64,000 nucleotides of DNA from Oceanicaulis sp. MMSF_3324 (GCF_030733545.1 NZ_JASHIU010000014.1:1-64000), one strand, 5' to 3'; counted from the stretch's first letter, positions 16,991-27,197 are shown. Numbers and translations are program-made. Notes: generated by a model not told the origin, from the letters alone.

Positions 16991-17455
16991 ATGCGCACCA
17001 ACCTGTCTGACATGCTGATCGCACGCCGTCCGCGCATCTGGTATCTGGCGGTGGGCGGCGTCGAGACCATTCATGGCGCCATGGGCAATCTGCAGACCCT
17101 CCAGCATCGGGTCCAGGCGGACCGCATTCAGGGCGCGATCATCGATTTCAGAAAACTGGACGGCTATGACCCCAAACAGGACTGGATGGGGTTCTTGAAG
17201 GGCGTGGACGCTTATACGCCCCATGGCCTGCCCATCGCCTGGCTGGCGCATTCACGCGGCTCCCATGCCGCCCGCCAGCTCGCCCAGGCGGCCCAGAGGG
17301 CTGGCGCGCTGTCGCAATACTGCGTGAACTGGGAAATGGCGCTGATGACGGTGGGCCTGCGCGCCTCGATCGAGGACCCGTTACCCTCGCTGATCCCACG
17401 GCCAAAGGACTCCAAGCCGCCCGATGACACGGATGATATCTTCTATCTGGACTGA
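16991..17455 (+). CDS. Hypothetical cytosolic protein, possibly STAS/SpoIIAA-like
   Basis: 154 residues, no signal peptide or membrane helix. Alternating strands and helices (RIWYLAVGGVETIHG, GAIIDFRKLDGYDP, LPIAWLAHSRGSHAARQLAQ) suggest a small alpha/beta fold like the STAS-type proteins found across alphaproteobacteria, but this is a weak resemblance. The C-terminus is Pro/Asp-rich and disordered. It is followed at once by a strong terminator. Function unknown. Confidence 0.7.
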   Translation: MRTNLSDMLIARRPRIWYLAVGGVETIHGAMGNLQTLQHRVQADRIQGAIIDFRKLDGYDPKQDWMGFLKGVDAYTPHGLPIAWLAHSRGSHAARQLAQAAQRAGALSQYCVNWEMALMTVGLRASIEDPLPSLIPRPKDSKPPDDTDDIFYLD

Positions 17456-17461
17456 CATGAA

Positions 17462-17489
17462 AAAGCCCCGGCCTGACAGCCGGGGCTTT
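17462..17489. terminator. Bidirectional intrinsic terminator
   Basis: AAAGCCCCGGC-CTGACA-GCCGGGGCTTT between the convergent 16991-17455 gene and the thiolase. The minus strand carries a TTTTT tail. Confidence 0.85.
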
Positions 17490-17512
17490 GACGTTCAGCA
17501 GATCAGCGCTGA

Positions 17513-18700
17513 TCAGTTCAGGCGTTCGATGGCGACCGCCGTCGCTTCGCCGCCGCCAATGCACAGCGACGCCACGCCCTTGGTCTTGCCCTGGCTCTCG
17601 AGCGCCGCAATGAGGGTGACCATGATGCGGGCGCCGGACGCGCCGATCGGGTGACCCAGCGCACAGGCGCCGCCATTGACGTTCACGACGTCATGGCTGA
17701 GGCCCAGCTCTTTCATCGCGATCATCGGAACCACGGCAAAGGCTTCGTTGATTTCCCAAAGATCCACATCATCCTTGGTCCAGCCCGCCTTCTCGAGCAC
17801 CTTGCGCATGGCCGGAACCGGCGCGGTGGTGAAGTAGGCCGGCTCATGGGCGTGCGCCGCCGTGGCGACGATCTTCGCCAGCGGCTTCAGGCCACGGCGT
17901 TCCGCTTCGCTCTGGCGCATCATGACCAGCGCAGCCGCGCCGTCGGAAATGGCCGAGGCGTTCGCGGCCGTCACCGTGCCGTCCTTGCCGAAAGCCGGCT
18001 TCAGGCTCGGGATCTTTTCCGGACGCGCCTTGCGGGGCAGCTCGTCGGTCTCGACCGTCACATCGCCCTTGCGGCCCTTGATCGTGACCGGGGTGATCTC
18101 GCGCTTGAAATCGCCCTTTTCGGTCGCCCGCGTGGCGCGCGCCAGGGTTTCCAGCGCATAGGCGTCCTGGTCTTCACGAGTGAACTGGTGCTCACGTGCG
18201 ATCATGTCGGCGAACACGCCCATGGCGTTGCCTTCATAGGCGTCTTCGAGACCGTCCTGGGCCATATGGTCCTTGATGGTGTCGTGACCGTATTTGAAGC
18301 CCGTGCGGTGGTTCGGCAGCAGGTGCGGCGCATTGGTCATGGATTCCATGCCGCCCGCCACGATCACCGAGGCATCGCCCGAGGCGATGGAGGCGCGACC
18401 CATGATGGCCGCCTGCATGCCCGAACCGCACATCTTGTTCAGCGTGGTCGCCTCGACCGATTTGGGCAGACCGCCCTTGATGGCCGCCTGGCGAGCCGGG
18501 GCCTGGCCCTGACCGGCGCTGAGCACATTGCCCATATAGATGAGGTCCACATCATCGCCCGCGACGCCGGCTTCGGCGAGGGCGGCCTTGACCGCTTCCG
18601 CGCCCAGCTCATTGGCGGACAGCGCCGCCAGTTCGCCCATCAGGCCGCCCATCGGGGTGCGCGCCATGCCAACGATGACAATCGGATCTTCGGCACTCAT
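17513..18700 (-). CDS. Acetyl-CoA C-acyltransferase (thiolase)
   Basis: 395 residues from the ATG at 18700 (MSAEDPIVIVGMARTPMGG). The nucleophilic Cys lies in TTLNKMCGSGMQAA, and the C-terminal CVNGGACALGHPIGASG-like block here reads NVNGGACALGHPIGASGAR, then CIGGGEATA with the second catalytic Cys. Biosynthetic (acetyl-CoA acetyltransferase) and degradative roles cannot be separated by sequence alone. The setting beside branched-chain oxidation genes suggests acyl-CoA degradation. Confidence 0.93.
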   Translation of the reverse strand: MSAEDPIVIVGMARTPMGGLMGELAALSANELGAEAVKAALAEAGVAGDDVDLIYMGNVLSAGQGQAPARQAAIKGGLPKSVEATTLNKMCGSGMQAAIMGRASIASGDASVIVAGGMESMTNAPHLLPNHRTGFKYGHDTIKDHMAQDGLEDAYEGNAMGVFADMIAREHQFTREDQDAYALETLARATRATEKGDFKREITPVTIKGRKGDVTVETDELPRKARPEKIPSLKPAFGKDGTVTAANASAISDGAAALVMMRQSEAERRGLKPLAKIVATAAHAHEPAYFTTAPVPAMRKVLEKAGWTKDDVDLWEINEAFAVVPMIAMKELGLSHDVVNVNGGACALGHPIGASGARIMVTLIAALESQGKTKGVASLCIGGGEATAVAIERLN

Positions 18701-18764
18701 TGTCCGTCTCCTATCATTATTGCGGCCGGCTCGGCGGCCGGTCATTGAGGGGGAGAGAAAGGCC

Positions 18765-19286
18765 TTGTTTCGCACCGCGTCAAGTCTGCTCGCATACGCA
18801 GCAGTCCGGCTGAGGCGATGGCCGGATCGCAAAAGCCTGGCTCAATTGCTAGGCGCGGTCGGGGTTTTCCTGTCGTGCGCCCTCGCAATTCACATACTTA
18901 TGAGCCCTATTCACCTGTCTATGAGCCTGCCCGGATTGCGGAATGATCCGGATGCATTTCTACTTCTGGCAGTGATTGCATTCTTTGCACCCGCTCTGGG
19001 AGAGGAGCTGGTCTTCAGGGGCGCGCTTCAACCCCGGGCCGTGAGTCGCTCCAAGGACTGGAGTCTCGCCCTCCTGTCGCTCGCCGGGTTCGTACTGTGG
19101 CATCCAGTGCAGGTCTGGCTCGGCCTGCCGATGGCGCAACCGGTTTTCACCGAGCCTGCTTTTCTCTTGCTCGTCGCCATTCTGGGCGCCTTGTGTACGG
19201 CCCTCACCCATCTTTCGGGCAGTTTGTGGCCCGCCATCATCCTGCACTGGCTTGTGGTGATCGGCTGGAAAGCGGGGTCGGGCTAA
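18765..19286 (+). CDS. CPBP-family intramembrane metalloprotease (CAAX-type)
   Basis: About 173 residues from a TTG at 18765, chosen because GGGGGAGAG lies just upstream; the start is uncertain. Several hydrophobic helices surround the conserved motifs [10 protein letters not shown] (EExxxR) and LWHPVQVW plus a final [18 protein letters not shown]. These are the metal-binding residues of the Abi/CAAX protease family. The gene converges with mnmA, the stop codons overlapping by 3 bp. The role is unknown; some family members process peptides or provide bacteriocin immunity. Confidence 0.8.
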   Translation: MFRTASSLLAYAAVRLRRWPDRKSLAQLLGAVGVFLSCALAIHILMSPIHLSMSLPGLRNDPDAFLLLAVIAFFAPALGEELVFRGALQPRAVSRSKDWSLALLSLAGFVLWHPVQVWLGLPMAQPVFTEPAFLLLVAILGALCTALTHLSGSLWPAIILHWLVVIGWKAGSG

Positions 19287-20521
19287 GCCGTCGCCCTGAT
19301 CCAACCGCCGCCCAGCACCCGATCATGATCGGGATGGGAATAGAACACGCAGGCCTGGCCCGGCGCGACGCCCTCTTCACCCGCTTCCAGAAGCACAAAG
19401 ACGCCGGTCTCGCTGACTTCCAGCACAGCCGGTTTGGGCGGACGGGTGGAGCGCACCTTGATCCCGACTGTCAGACCGTCAGCCTCGTCGAGATCGCCAT
19501 CGCCGATCCAGTTCACGTCATGCAGCGCGATCCTGCGCACTTTCAGCGCCTCGCGCGGCCCCACGATCACTTGCGCGGCTTCCGCATCCAGACGCACCAC
19601 GTACAGCGGTTCGCCGGTGGCGATGCCCAGTCCGCGACGCTGGCCGACCGTATAGCGCAACACCCCCTCATGCTGGCCCATCACGCGGCCATCAAGATGC
19701 ACGATTTCGCCGGGGCGGGAGGCGCCGGGACGCACTTTCTCCACCACCGAGGCATAGTCGCCGTCCGGGACAAAGCAGATATCCTGGCTGTCGGGCTTGG
19801 CCGCCACGATCAGCCCCAGCGCGGCTGCTAGCTCGCGGGTCTGTTCCTTGTTCAGATGCCCTAGCGGGAAGCGCAGATAATCAAGCTGCTCCTCAGTGGT
19901 GGCGAACAGGAAATAGGACTGGTCCTTGCCCGCATCCGCCGCGCGACGCAGCTCGGGCCGGTTGCCGTTCATCGTGCGCTGGATGTAATGGCCCGTGACA
20001 AGGCAATCCGCGCCCAGTTGTTTGGAGGTCGCCAGCAGGTCGGCAAACTTGACTGACTGGTTGCAGCGCACGCACGGGATCGGCGTGAAGCCCGCCAGAT
20101 AGGTGTCGGCGAAATCCTCGATCACCGCCTCGCGGAACCGGGTTTCATAGTCGAGCACATAATGGGCGAACCCCATGGCTTCGGCCACGCGGCGAGCGTC
20201 ATGGATGTCCTGACCCGCACAGCACGCGCCCTTGCGGTGCACGGCCTCGCCATGGTCATAGAGCTGCAAGGTCATGCCCACGACCTGATAGCCCGCACGA
20301 TGCAGCACCGCCGCCACGACAGAGCTGTCCACGCCGCCGGACATGGCCGCCACCACGCGATGGTCGGAAGGCTCGCCGCCCAGATTGAGAAATTCGCCCG
20401 TCAGCCCGTATTCGGCCATCAGCGCGTCCACGCGCGCTTCATCAAGGGTCGGCGCCGGCATGTCAGGCGTAGGCGCGCCCGCATCAGTGCGCGGCGCGTT
20501 GGAAATCAGTGTGGTCATCAT
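19283..20521 (-). CDS. mnmA: tRNA 2-thiouridine(34) synthase MnmA
   Basis: Adds sulphur to U34 of tRNA-Lys, -Glu and -Gln. The ATP pyrophosphatase P-loop [15 protein letters not shown], the catalytic Cys in [10 protein letters not shown] or nearby, [12 protein letters not shown] and the persulphide loop [12 protein letters not shown] are present. Starts at 20521 and 20518 are both ATG, after AGGGAGAGG. About 50 extra residues precede the P-loop, which is somewhat longer than usual. In the same frame further upstream (20522-20668) lies a hydrophobic segment, treated here as outside the gene. Confidence 0.92.
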   Translation of the reverse strand: MMTTLISNAPRTDAGAPTPDMPAPTLDEARVDALMAEYGLTGEFLNLGGEPSDHRVVAAMSGGVDSSVVAAVLHRAGYQVVGMTLQLYDHGEAVHRKGACCAGQDIHDARRVAEAMGFAHYVLDYETRFREAVIEDFADTYLAGFTPIPCVRCNQSVKFADLLATSKQLGADCLVTGHYIQRTMNGNRPELRRAADAGKDQSYFLFATTEEQLDYLRFPLGHLNKEQTRELAAALGLIVAAKPDSQDICFVPDGDYASVVEKVRPGASRPGEIVHLDGRVMGQHEGVLRYTVGQRRGLGIATGEPLYVVRLDAEAAQVIVGPREALKVRRIALHDVNWIGDGDLDEADGLTVGIKVRSTRPPKPAVLEVSETGVFVLLEAGEEGVAPGQACVFYSHPDHDRVLGGGWIRATA

Positions 20522-20707
20522 CCTCTCCCTCGCCGGTTCAAGGCCGACGACGAACAGCAACAGGAGCGCGGCATATAAGGCCAAAAGCCACGCAACACCA
20601 CACAACCAGATCACATTTTCTTTGTTAACGCCTTTGCCGGAGACTTTTTCAGCTTTTGTTAGGCACACTCATGAGTTCGTGGGTGCGGTCCATACATGGG
20701 GATTTTG

Positions 20708-22408
20708 ATGTCCAACTCTCTTGTTACACGGCTCGTCGCCCTGATCTTGGGGCTCGTCGCCATCGGGATCTTGCTGACGGCGGTTTCGTCAGGATGGGTG
20801 ATCAACAATTCGATTTCCCGCTCTGCGTCTGAAGCTCAGGAAATGAACTTGCGGGTGGCGGCCGCGACCTTGAAGACCACGCGCCTGCCCGAACTTGAAA
20901 TCAGCTACGATAGCCAGGGCGATATCTCACGGCTTGTCGCGCCCGCCCTGCCCGAGTTCAGCTCGCACGAGATGATCGACTCCATCGGTCAGCAAACCGG
21001 CCAGACCGCCACCTTGTTCATCTGGTCAGAGGCGGAGCGCGACTTCTTCCGCCGCACCACGAATATCGTCAAACCCGATGGCAATCGCGCCGTCGGCACC
21101 CCGCTCGGCCAGGGCGCAGTGTATGACTCGATGATGGCGGGCCAGGGGTTCCGCGGCGAAGCCACGATCCTGGGCAAGGACTATTTCACCGCCTACCAGC
21201 CGGTCTTCACGCCCGAGGGGGAGACCATCGGCATCCTGTATGTGGGCGTCGAGAAAGCCGCGATCATCGCCACGCGCAACCAGGTTCTGATGATCACCGG
21301 CCTGCTGGCGCTGATGGCGCTGGCGATCGCCGGCGGGGTCGGCTTCTGGGTCAGCCGCCGGGCGCTGTCGCCCTTGCACACGGTCGCCGGCACCATTGAT
21401 GAAGTGGCCAGCGGCAATTACGCGCCGAACCATCAACATCTCAACCGCAAGGACGAGATCGGACGCATCGCCAAAGCCGTGCGTGATCTGTGCGGCAAGC
21501 TTCAGGACGCCGAAGCCCTGCGCAAGGCCGAGCTCGACAACCAGGCGACCGAAGCCAAACGCGCCAAACGCCTGGCGGAGGAAATCTCCAAGTTCGAGAC
21601 TGCCGCTCACAAGGTGCTCGGCGCAGTGATCGAAGCGGCGCGCGAAGTGCATGCCTCGGCCGACGCCACCCGCGCGACCTCCGTGGAAAGCCGGGACCGT
21701 CTGATCAAGGTCAGCGAAGCGGCCCAGGCCGCCAGCGCCGGCGTGCAGACCATGGCCGCATCAACCGAAGAGCTGAACGCCTCGATCGGGGAATTGCGGG
21801 GGTCTGCGGCTCGGGTTGCGGAACTGACGTCCGCTTCGGCGGGCCAGACCCAGCAGAGCCGCGCCAAGATGGAAGACATCAGCGAATCCCTGAGCGGCAT
21901 GACCGAGATCATCGCCGGCATTGATGCCGTCGCCGAACAGACCAACCTGCTGGCGCTGAACGCCACCATCGAAGCGGCGCGCGCGGGCGAAGCCGGCAAG
22001 GGCTTCGCGGTGGTCGCCAGCGAGGTCAAGGCGCTGGCCGAACAGACCACCAAGCTGACCGAGACCATCAACGCCCGCATTCAGAACTTTAAATCCCTCG
22101 TCGATGAAGCGGGACAGGCGACCGACAGCGTGGCCGACGCCATGATCCAGATCGATCAGGCCTCTTCGGAAAGCGCCTCGGCCGTTGAACAGCAGACCGC
22201 GGCCGTGTCCGAAATCAGCCGGTCCGCCCAAACCGCCGCAGAGCGCACGGGCCTGGTGGATGAAGAGACCAGCACGGTCATGCAGGGCGCGGAACAGTCC
22301 GTGACCAATGCCGAACAGATCGCCGCATTATGCGAGGAGCTGGAATCCAGCGCCTCCTCCATGTCGCAGACCATCAATGACTTCCTGAAGTCGGTCCGCG
22401 CCGCCTAA
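20708..22408 (+). CDS. Methyl-accepting chemotaxis protein with Cache-type sensor
   Basis: 566 residues from the ATG at 20708, preferred over 20696 because GGGGA precedes it at proper spacing. Helix 1 is at about 8-28, then a roughly 160-residue periplasmic Cache-like domain containing [40 protein letters not shown] and [11 protein letters not shown], which fits the single-Cache type 3/2 group binding small organic acids. Helix 2 is at about 191-217, followed by HAMP and a signalling domain with [20 protein letters not shown]. It ends FLKSVRAA. It stands in tandem with the next receptor, 105 bp away. Confidence 0.93.
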   Translation: MSNSLVTRLVALILGLVAIGILLTAVSSGWVINNSISRSASEAQEMNLRVAAATLKTTRLPELEISYDSQGDISRLVAPALPEFSSHEMIDSIGQQTGQTATLFIWSEAERDFFRRTTNIVKPDGNRAVGTPLGQGAVYDSMMAGQGFRGEATILGKDYFTAYQPVFTPEGETIGILYVGVEKAAIIATRNQVLMITGLLALMALAIAGGVGFWVSRRALSPLHTVAGTIDEVASGNYAPNHQHLNRKDEIGRIAKAVRDLCGKLQDAEALRKAELDNQATEAKRAKRLAEEISKFETAAHKVLGAVIEAAREVHASADATRATSVESRDRLIKVSEAAQAASAGVQTMAASTEELNASIGELRGSAARVAELTSASAGQTQQSRAKMEDISESLSGMTEIIAGIDAVAEQTNLLALNATIEAARAGEAGKGFAVVASEVKALAEQTTKLTETINARIQNFKSLVDEAGQATDSVADAMIQIDQASSESASAVEQQTAAVSEISRSAQTAAERTGLVDEETSTVMQGAEQSVTNAEQIAALCEELESSASSMSQTINDFLKSVRAA

Positions 22409-22430
22409 GCATAAGACTATTCACCCGATA

Positions 22431-22470
22431 CCCCTCTGGTGGGTGTGGCTTTAGCCACATCCATTAGGGG
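22431..22470. repeat. Stem-loop between two chemoreceptor genes
   Basis: TGTGGCT-TT-AGCCACA forms the upper stem, and CCCCT/AGGGG can extend the base. There is no T-run. It could be an attenuator or a stabilising 3' structure of the upstream mRNA. Function not known. Confidence 0.4.
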
Positions 22471-22513
22471 GGAATTAACCGAACGGGCCGCATCAGCGTA
22501 TTAGTCCAAGCTG

Positions 22514-23752
22514 ATGAGATGCCGCATGCCCGCCCTACCGCTTTCCGTTCGCTTCATTCTGGTTTTTCTGGGATTGATGACCTTCGGCGTCATGTTGAAG
22601 ACCGCGATCTACGCGGCTCTGGGAGCGGGATGGCAGGGCTTCTTGCTGGCCACCGCCATTGCAGGCGGGATCACCGCCGCCGCGGCCTGGCCGGTCATCC
22701 AGCGCATGTTCAAGCCCATGCTCGACCTCGCAGCGCGCATGGATGCGGTCTCGGAAGGTGATCGCAGCACCGATGAGAGCCTGGATGCGCGCAATGACGA
22801 GATCGGGCGCATTTCCAAGGCGCTCAATCACATGACCGCTCAGCTGCGGGACGCGGAAGCCGCCTCGGCGGGCGAGCTGTCGCGCAAGGCCTCCGAAGCC
22901 GAACGCGCCCAGCGGCTCCAGGCCGAGATCGAGACCTTCAAGACCGGCGCGGGTCAGACCTTGCGCGCCGTGGAATCCCTGTTGGAGCAAGTGGTTCACG
23001 CCGCCGAGACCTCGCGCAGCGCCGCTGAGGACGGCCAGAGCCGCGCCTCTTCCATGAACGAGGCGGCGCGCGAGGCCAGCAATGGCGTTCAGACCATGGC
23101 GGCGGCCACCGAAGAGCTGAATGTGTCGATCAATGAAGTGCGCGGATCCGCCGATCGCGTGTCCAAGCTGACCCGCCGTACGGCGGAGCGCACGCAAGAA
23201 AGCCAGGCCAGCATGAACGAGATGGCCTCGGCCCTGGCCGACATGGTCGAGATCATTTCCGGCATCAATGCGGTCGCCGAGCAGACCAATCTTCTGGCGC
23301 TGAACGCCACCATCGAGGCGGCCCGCGCAGGCGAAGCGGGCAAGGGCTTTGCCGTGGTCGCCAGCGAAGTCAAAGCGCTCTCCACCCAGACCACAAAGCT
23401 CACCGAGACCATTGGCGAACGCATCTCCCGCTTTGAAGCGAGCGTGCAGGACGCTTCCAAGACCGCGGCCGCAATCGTCGAGGAGATCAGCGAGATCGAT
23501 GCCGCTTCCGCTGAAAGCGCGTCAGCAGTCGAGCAACAGACCGCGGCTGTGGCCGAGATTTCCGGCACCGCCCAGACCGCGGCGCAGAAAACCCAGACCG
23601 TGGACGAAGACAGCGTTCTGGTCCGCCAAGGCGCGGAGAACGCCGTCGCCGCCGCCAAACAGATCGCCGAAATGGCCAAAGAGCTGCGCACCAACTCCGA
23701 CAATCTGTCCAGCCGCATCGACGGCTTCCTCGAAGCGGTGAACGCGGCCTGA
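22514..23752 (+). CDS. Chemoreceptor lacking a periplasmic sensor domain
   Basis: 412 residues. Two close hydrophobic helices (about 12-30 and 38-60) are joined by a short loop (AALGAGWQG), so there is no room for an external ligand domain. HAMP (about 63-115) and a full signalling domain with [20 protein letters not shown] follow, ending FLEAVNAA. The cytoplasmic part is very similar to that of the preceding receptor, suggesting duplication with loss of the sensor. It may sense membrane state or energy, or work in mixed arrays. Confidence 0.9.
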   Translation: MRCRMPALPLSVRFILVFLGLMTFGVMLKTAIYAALGAGWQGFLLATAIAGGITAAAAWPVIQRMFKPMLDLAARMDAVSEGDRSTDESLDARNDEIGRISKALNHMTAQLRDAEAASAGELSRKASEAERAQRLQAEIETFKTGAGQTLRAVESLLEQVVHAAETSRSAAEDGQSRASSMNEAAREASNGVQTMAAATEELNVSINEVRGSADRVSKLTRRTAERTQESQASMNEMASALADMVEIISGINAVAEQTNLLALNATIEAARAGEAGKGFAVVASEVKALSTQTTKLTETIGERISRFEASVQDASKTAAAIVEEISEIDAASAESASAVEQQTAAVAEISGTAQTAAQKTQTVDEDSVLVRQGAENAVAAAKQIAEMAKELRTNSDNLSSRIDGFLEAVNAA

Positions 23753-23855
23753 CCCGTCCCCGTCTGCCCGCCCCCCTTTCCTCACAGGCGCATCCGGCCT
23801 ATACGGCCCGCCAAAGCGAGCCGGTCGCGGCAAGGATGAGCAGGAGGCGTGCGCC

Positions 23856-24953
23856 ATGGGTTTCAAATGCGGGATTGTCGGTCTGCCGAATGTGGGCAAA
23901 TCCACCCTGTTCAACGCGCTGACCCAGACGGCGGCGGCCCAGGCGGCGAACTATCCGTTCTGCACCATTGAACCCAATGTCGGCGAAGTGGCGGTGCCCG
24001 AACCGCGCCTGACCAAGCTCGCTGAAATCGCCGGCTCCGCGAATGTCATTCCGGCGCGCATGAACTTCGTCGACATCGCCGGGCTGGTGAAAGGCGCGTC
24101 GCAGGGCGAAGGCCTCGGCAATCAGTTCCTCGCCAATATCCGCGAGACCGACGCCATCTTGTATGTGCTGCGCTGCTTTGAAGACGGCGACATCACCCAC
24201 GTGGCGGGCAAGATCGACCCGCTGGCCGATTTCGAGACCGTGGAGACCGAGCTGATGCTCGCGGACATGGAGAGCCTCGAAAAGCGCCGCGCCAACCTCG
24301 AGAAAAAAGCCAAGTCCGGCGACAAGGAGGCGAAAGCCACCATCGAGCTGGTGGACCTGGCGCTGGCTGAACTGCGCGAAGGCCGCCCGGCCCGGCGCGC
24401 CGACGTGCCCGAGGACATGGCCAAGGAGTGGAAGATGCTCCAGCTCCTGACCTCCAAACCGGTGATGTTCGTGGCCAATGTGGACGAGGACAGCGCCGGA
24501 ACGGGCAATGAATTCTCCAAGGTGGTCGAAGAGCGCGCCAGCCAGGAAGGCGCAGCCTGTGTCGTGATCTCCGCCAAGATCGAGTCCGAACTGGCGCTTC
24601 TGGAAGATGACGAGCGCGAGGAATATCTCAACGAGATCGGCCTTGAAGAACCCGGCCTCGATCGCCTGATCCACGTCGGCTATACGCTGCTGGACCTGCA
24701 GACCTATTTCACTGCTGGCCCGAAAGAGGCCCGCGCCTGGACCATCCGCAAGGGCTGGACCGCCCCCAAGGCGGCCGGCGTCATCCATGGCGATTTCGAA
24801 CGCGGCTTCATTCGCGCCGAAACCATCGCCTATGACGAGTATGTGGCCAATGGCGGGGAAAGCGGCGCGCGCGAAGCGGGCAAGCTGCGCCAGGAAGGCA
24901 AGGAATATGTCGTCCAGGATGGCGACGTCATGCTGTTCAAATTCAACGTCTAG
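23856..24953 (+). CDS. ychF: Redox-regulated ATPase/GTPase YchF
   Basis: Obg-family P-loop ATPase, 365 residues (usual about 363). Walker A is GLPNVGKSTL, then a G3 motif FVDIAGLVKGAS and a nucleotide-specificity loop FVANVDED in place of NKxD, as in YchF/OLA1, which prefers ATP. The C-terminal TGS domain includes LQTYFTAGPKEARAWTIRKG and ends in GDVMLFKFNV. It binds ribosomes in other bacteria. It stands alone behind an AGGAGG ribosome binding site. Confidence 0.96.
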   Translation: MGFKCGIVGLPNVGKSTLFNALTQTAAAQAANYPFCTIEPNVGEVAVPEPRLTKLAEIAGSANVIPARMNFVDIAGLVKGASQGEGLGNQFLANIRETDAILYVLRCFEDGDITHVAGKIDPLADFETVETELMLADMESLEKRRANLEKKAKSGDKEAKATIELVDLALAELREGRPARRADVPEDMAKEWKMLQLLTSKPVMFVANVDEDSAGTGNEFSKVVEERASQEGAACVVISAKIESELALLEDDEREEYLNEIGLEEPGLDRLIHVGYTLLDLQTYFTAGPKEARAWTIRKGWTAPKAAGVIHGDFERGFIRAETIAYDEYVANGGESGAREAGKLRQEGKEYVVQDGDVMLFKFNV

Positions 24954-24983
24954 AAGCCTCACGCAAGAGCTGACGGACCAGCA

Positions 24984-25022
24984 TTAAGCGCTTAAGCTCC
25001 CCGGAAAAACACATCCGGGGAG
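24984..25022 (+). promoter_or_regulatory. Palindrome and Shine-Dalgarno-masking hairpin before the crotonase gene
   Basis: A perfect 12-bp palindrome TTAAGCGCTTAA (24984-24995) is followed by a 9-bp hairpin, CTCCCCGGA-8 nt-TCCGGGGAG (24997-25022). The 3' arm contains the GGGGAG ribosome binding site of the gene starting at 25027, so folding would hide it. There is no T-run, which argues against a simple terminator for ychF. Confidence 0.5.
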
Positions 25023-25026
25023 TGAT

Positions 25027-25902
25027 ATGAGCTATTCCACCATCCGCTATGAGGTTCAGGACGGCATCGCCCTTCTGACCCTTCACCGGCCCGACGCCAT
25101 GAACGCCTTCACCACCCAGATGGGCGAGGAGATGGCGGACGCGTTCGACCGCTCGGACGCTGATCCTGACGTGCGCGCCATGGTCGTGACCGGCGAAGGC
25201 CGCGCCTTCTGCGCCGGAGCGGATCTGTCGCTGGGCGCTGAAACCTTCAACGCCGTCGCCACCGCCCAGGCCGAGGGCGAGCTAGTGGACACCGATCCGC
25301 AATGGCGTGATTTCGGCGGGCGCTTGAACCTTCGGATCTATGACAGCGAAAAGCCCGTCGTCGCCGCCATCAATGGCGCCTCGGTCGGCATAGGCGCGAC
25401 CATGATCCTGCCCATGGATGCGCGGGTCGCGCTCAAGGGCGCGAAATTCGCCCTGCCCTTCACCAAGCGCGGCATCGCCTGGGATGGGTGCGCCAGCTGG
25501 TTCCTGCCGCGTCTGGTGGGGGTGGAAGCCGCGCTCGATTGGGGGCTGTCGGGTCGAACCTTCCTCGCAGAGGAAGCCCACGAGCGTGGCCTCGTCAGCG
25601 AATTGGACGACACGCCCGAAGCCGTGCTCGAGCGCGCGCTGGAACGGGCGCATCTTTTTATTCGCGACACGGCGCCGGTCTCGGTCGCCATGAACCGTCG
25701 CCTGTTGTGGCGCATGCTGGGCGCGAGCCATCCCATGGAGGCGCATCGTCTGGAAAGCCGCGCCATTCTTCATCGGGGCATGTCGCCAGATGCGGCTGAG
25801 GGCGTGACAAGCTTCCTGGAGAAGCGTACCCCCGACTTTCCAGGCGCGGTTCCGGCGGATTACCCGCCCGGCTGGCCCTGGGACCAAGACCCCGAATACT
25901 GA
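25027..25902 (+). CDS. Enoyl-CoA hydratase/isomerase family protein (crotonase)
   Basis: 291 residues. The oxyanion-hole segments RAFCAGADLSLG and INGASVGIGATM are intact. The usual catalytic stretch reads RGIAWDGCASWFLPRLVG, where many relatives have RGIVPE, so the expected Glu is missing and Asp or another residue would have to act. The exact reaction (hydration, isomerisation or hydrolysis) is therefore open. The leader can fold over the ribosome binding site. The next gene is 44 bp downstream on the same strand. Confidence 0.88.
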   Translation: MSYSTIRYEVQDGIALLTLHRPDAMNAFTTQMGEEMADAFDRSDADPDVRAMVVTGEGRAFCAGADLSLGAETFNAVATAQAEGELVDTDPQWRDFGGRLNLRIYDSEKPVVAAINGASVGIGATMILPMDARVALKGAKFALPFTKRGIAWDGCASWFLPRLVGVEAALDWGLSGRTFLAEEAHERGLVSELDDTPEAVLERALERAHLFIRDTAPVSVAMNRRLLWRMLGASHPMEAHRLESRAILHRGMSPDAAEGVTSFLEKRTPDFPGAVPADYPPGWPWDQDPEY

Positions 25903-25946
25903 CTGTCCCACCTGTGACGGGGTCGGGAGGCGCTTAGGAGGCCCTG

Positions 25947-27191
25947 ATGCAGCACCTGCAATCTCCCGATCCCCTGCGCCCCCAGATCACCACGCGTGAG
26001 CTGATCGCCATGGTCGGCTGCCTGATGGCGCTGAACGCCCTGTCGATCGACATCCTGCTCCCGGCCCTGGCCGAAATCGGGCAGGCCCTGGGCGCGCCGG
26101 GCAATGACCGCCAGCTGGTGATCACCTCTTACGTCTTCGGCTTTGGCCTGGCGCAATTGGGGTTCGGCCCGCTGTCGGACGCCATGGGCCGACGCAAGAC
26201 CTTGCTGATTGCGCTGGTGGCCTATCTGGCGGCGACTGTGCTTTGCCTGGTGTCGCAAGGGCTCTGGGCGCTGGTCGCCGCACGCGCCCTGCAGGGCATC
26301 GCCGCCGCCGCAACCCGGGTGATCGCGGTCGCCATTGTCCGCGATCTCGTCTCCGGTCGCCGCATGGCGGAAATCATGTCCTTCGCCATGACCGTGTTCA
26401 CCGTGGCGCCCATCCTTGCGCCCAGCATCGGTCAGCTGATCCTGTTCGGCGGAGACTGGCGGGTGATCTTCATCTTCCTGTTCGTCATGGCGAGCGCCCT
26501 GGCGGTCTGGATGCTGACGCGCCTGCCTGAAACCCTGCATCCGGAAAAGCGTATTGAATTGCGTCTGGGCTCGGCGCTCAGGAATTACGCGCTGGCTGCG
26601 TCCAACCGCATCACCCTGGGTTATCTGTCCGCCTCCTGCTTCATCATGGGCGCGCTGTTCGCCTTTATCGCCACATCTGAACAGGTGCTGGCCGAGCTTT
26701 ATGAGCTGGGACCGTACTTCCCCATCGCCTTCGCGGTAATCGCCCTGGGGCTGGCCGGCGCCAATATCGTCAACGCCAAGATTGTCCGGAAGCTGGGCAT
26801 GCGGCGTATCTCCCACAGTGCGCTGATCGCCTATCTGCTGGTGAACGGGGCGAACATGACGCTCGCACTGTTCGGCAAGCCGCCCTTCCTCGCCTATTTC
26901 CTTCTGCTGATGGCGGGCTTGATGCTGTTCTCGATGATCGGGGCGAATTTCTCCGCCCTCTCCATGGAGCCCGCCGGTGATCGCGCCGGCACGACCGCCG
27001 CCCTGTACGGCTCTTCGACCGCCATGGCCGGAGCGGTCCTGGGCTCTGTCATAGGGCAGACCTATGACGGCACCGTGCTGCCCATCACCGCGGGTTTCAC
27101 CGTGCTGGGCGCTATCGCCCTGGGCGTTGTCCTGTGGACCGAAAAGGGCAAGCTGTTCGGCGTGGGCGAAGCCAATGAGCCTGACGCTTGA
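25947..27191 (+). CDS. MFS multidrug exporter, Bcr/CflA family
   Basis: 414 residues with twelve hydrophobic helices. LLPALAEIGQALGAPGNDRQ in helix 1-2 and the MFS motif A DAMGRRKTLLIAL after helix 2 match the Bcr/CflA drug:H+ antiporters, as does RALQGIAAAATRVIAVAIVR in helix 4. It starts after GGAGG and may be co-transcribed with the crotonase. Substrate unknown. The gene converges with rlmJ. Confidence 0.9.
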   Translation: MQHLQSPDPLRPQITTRELIAMVGCLMALNALSIDILLPALAEIGQALGAPGNDRQLVITSYVFGFGLAQLGFGPLSDAMGRRKTLLIALVAYLAATVLCLVSQGLWALVAARALQGIAAAATRVIAVAIVRDLVSGRRMAEIMSFAMTVFTVAPILAPSIGQLILFGGDWRVIFIFLFVMASALAVWMLTRLPETLHPEKRIELRLGSALRNYALAASNRITLGYLSASCFIMGALFAFIATSEQVLAELYELGPYFPIAFAVIALGLAGANIVNAKIVRKLGMRRISHSALIAYLLVNGANMTLALFGKPPFLAYFLLLMAGLMLFSMIGANFSALSMEPAGDRAGTTAALYGSSTAMAGAVLGSVIGQTYDGTVLPITAGFTVLGAIALGVVLWTEKGKLFGVGEANEPDA

Positions 27192-27197
27192 AGCGGT

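Noticed and set aside
22431-22470. Possible riboswitch between the two chemoreceptor genes
   Set aside because: It folds into a simple stem and does not contain the conserved bases of c-di-GMP or other known riboswitches.
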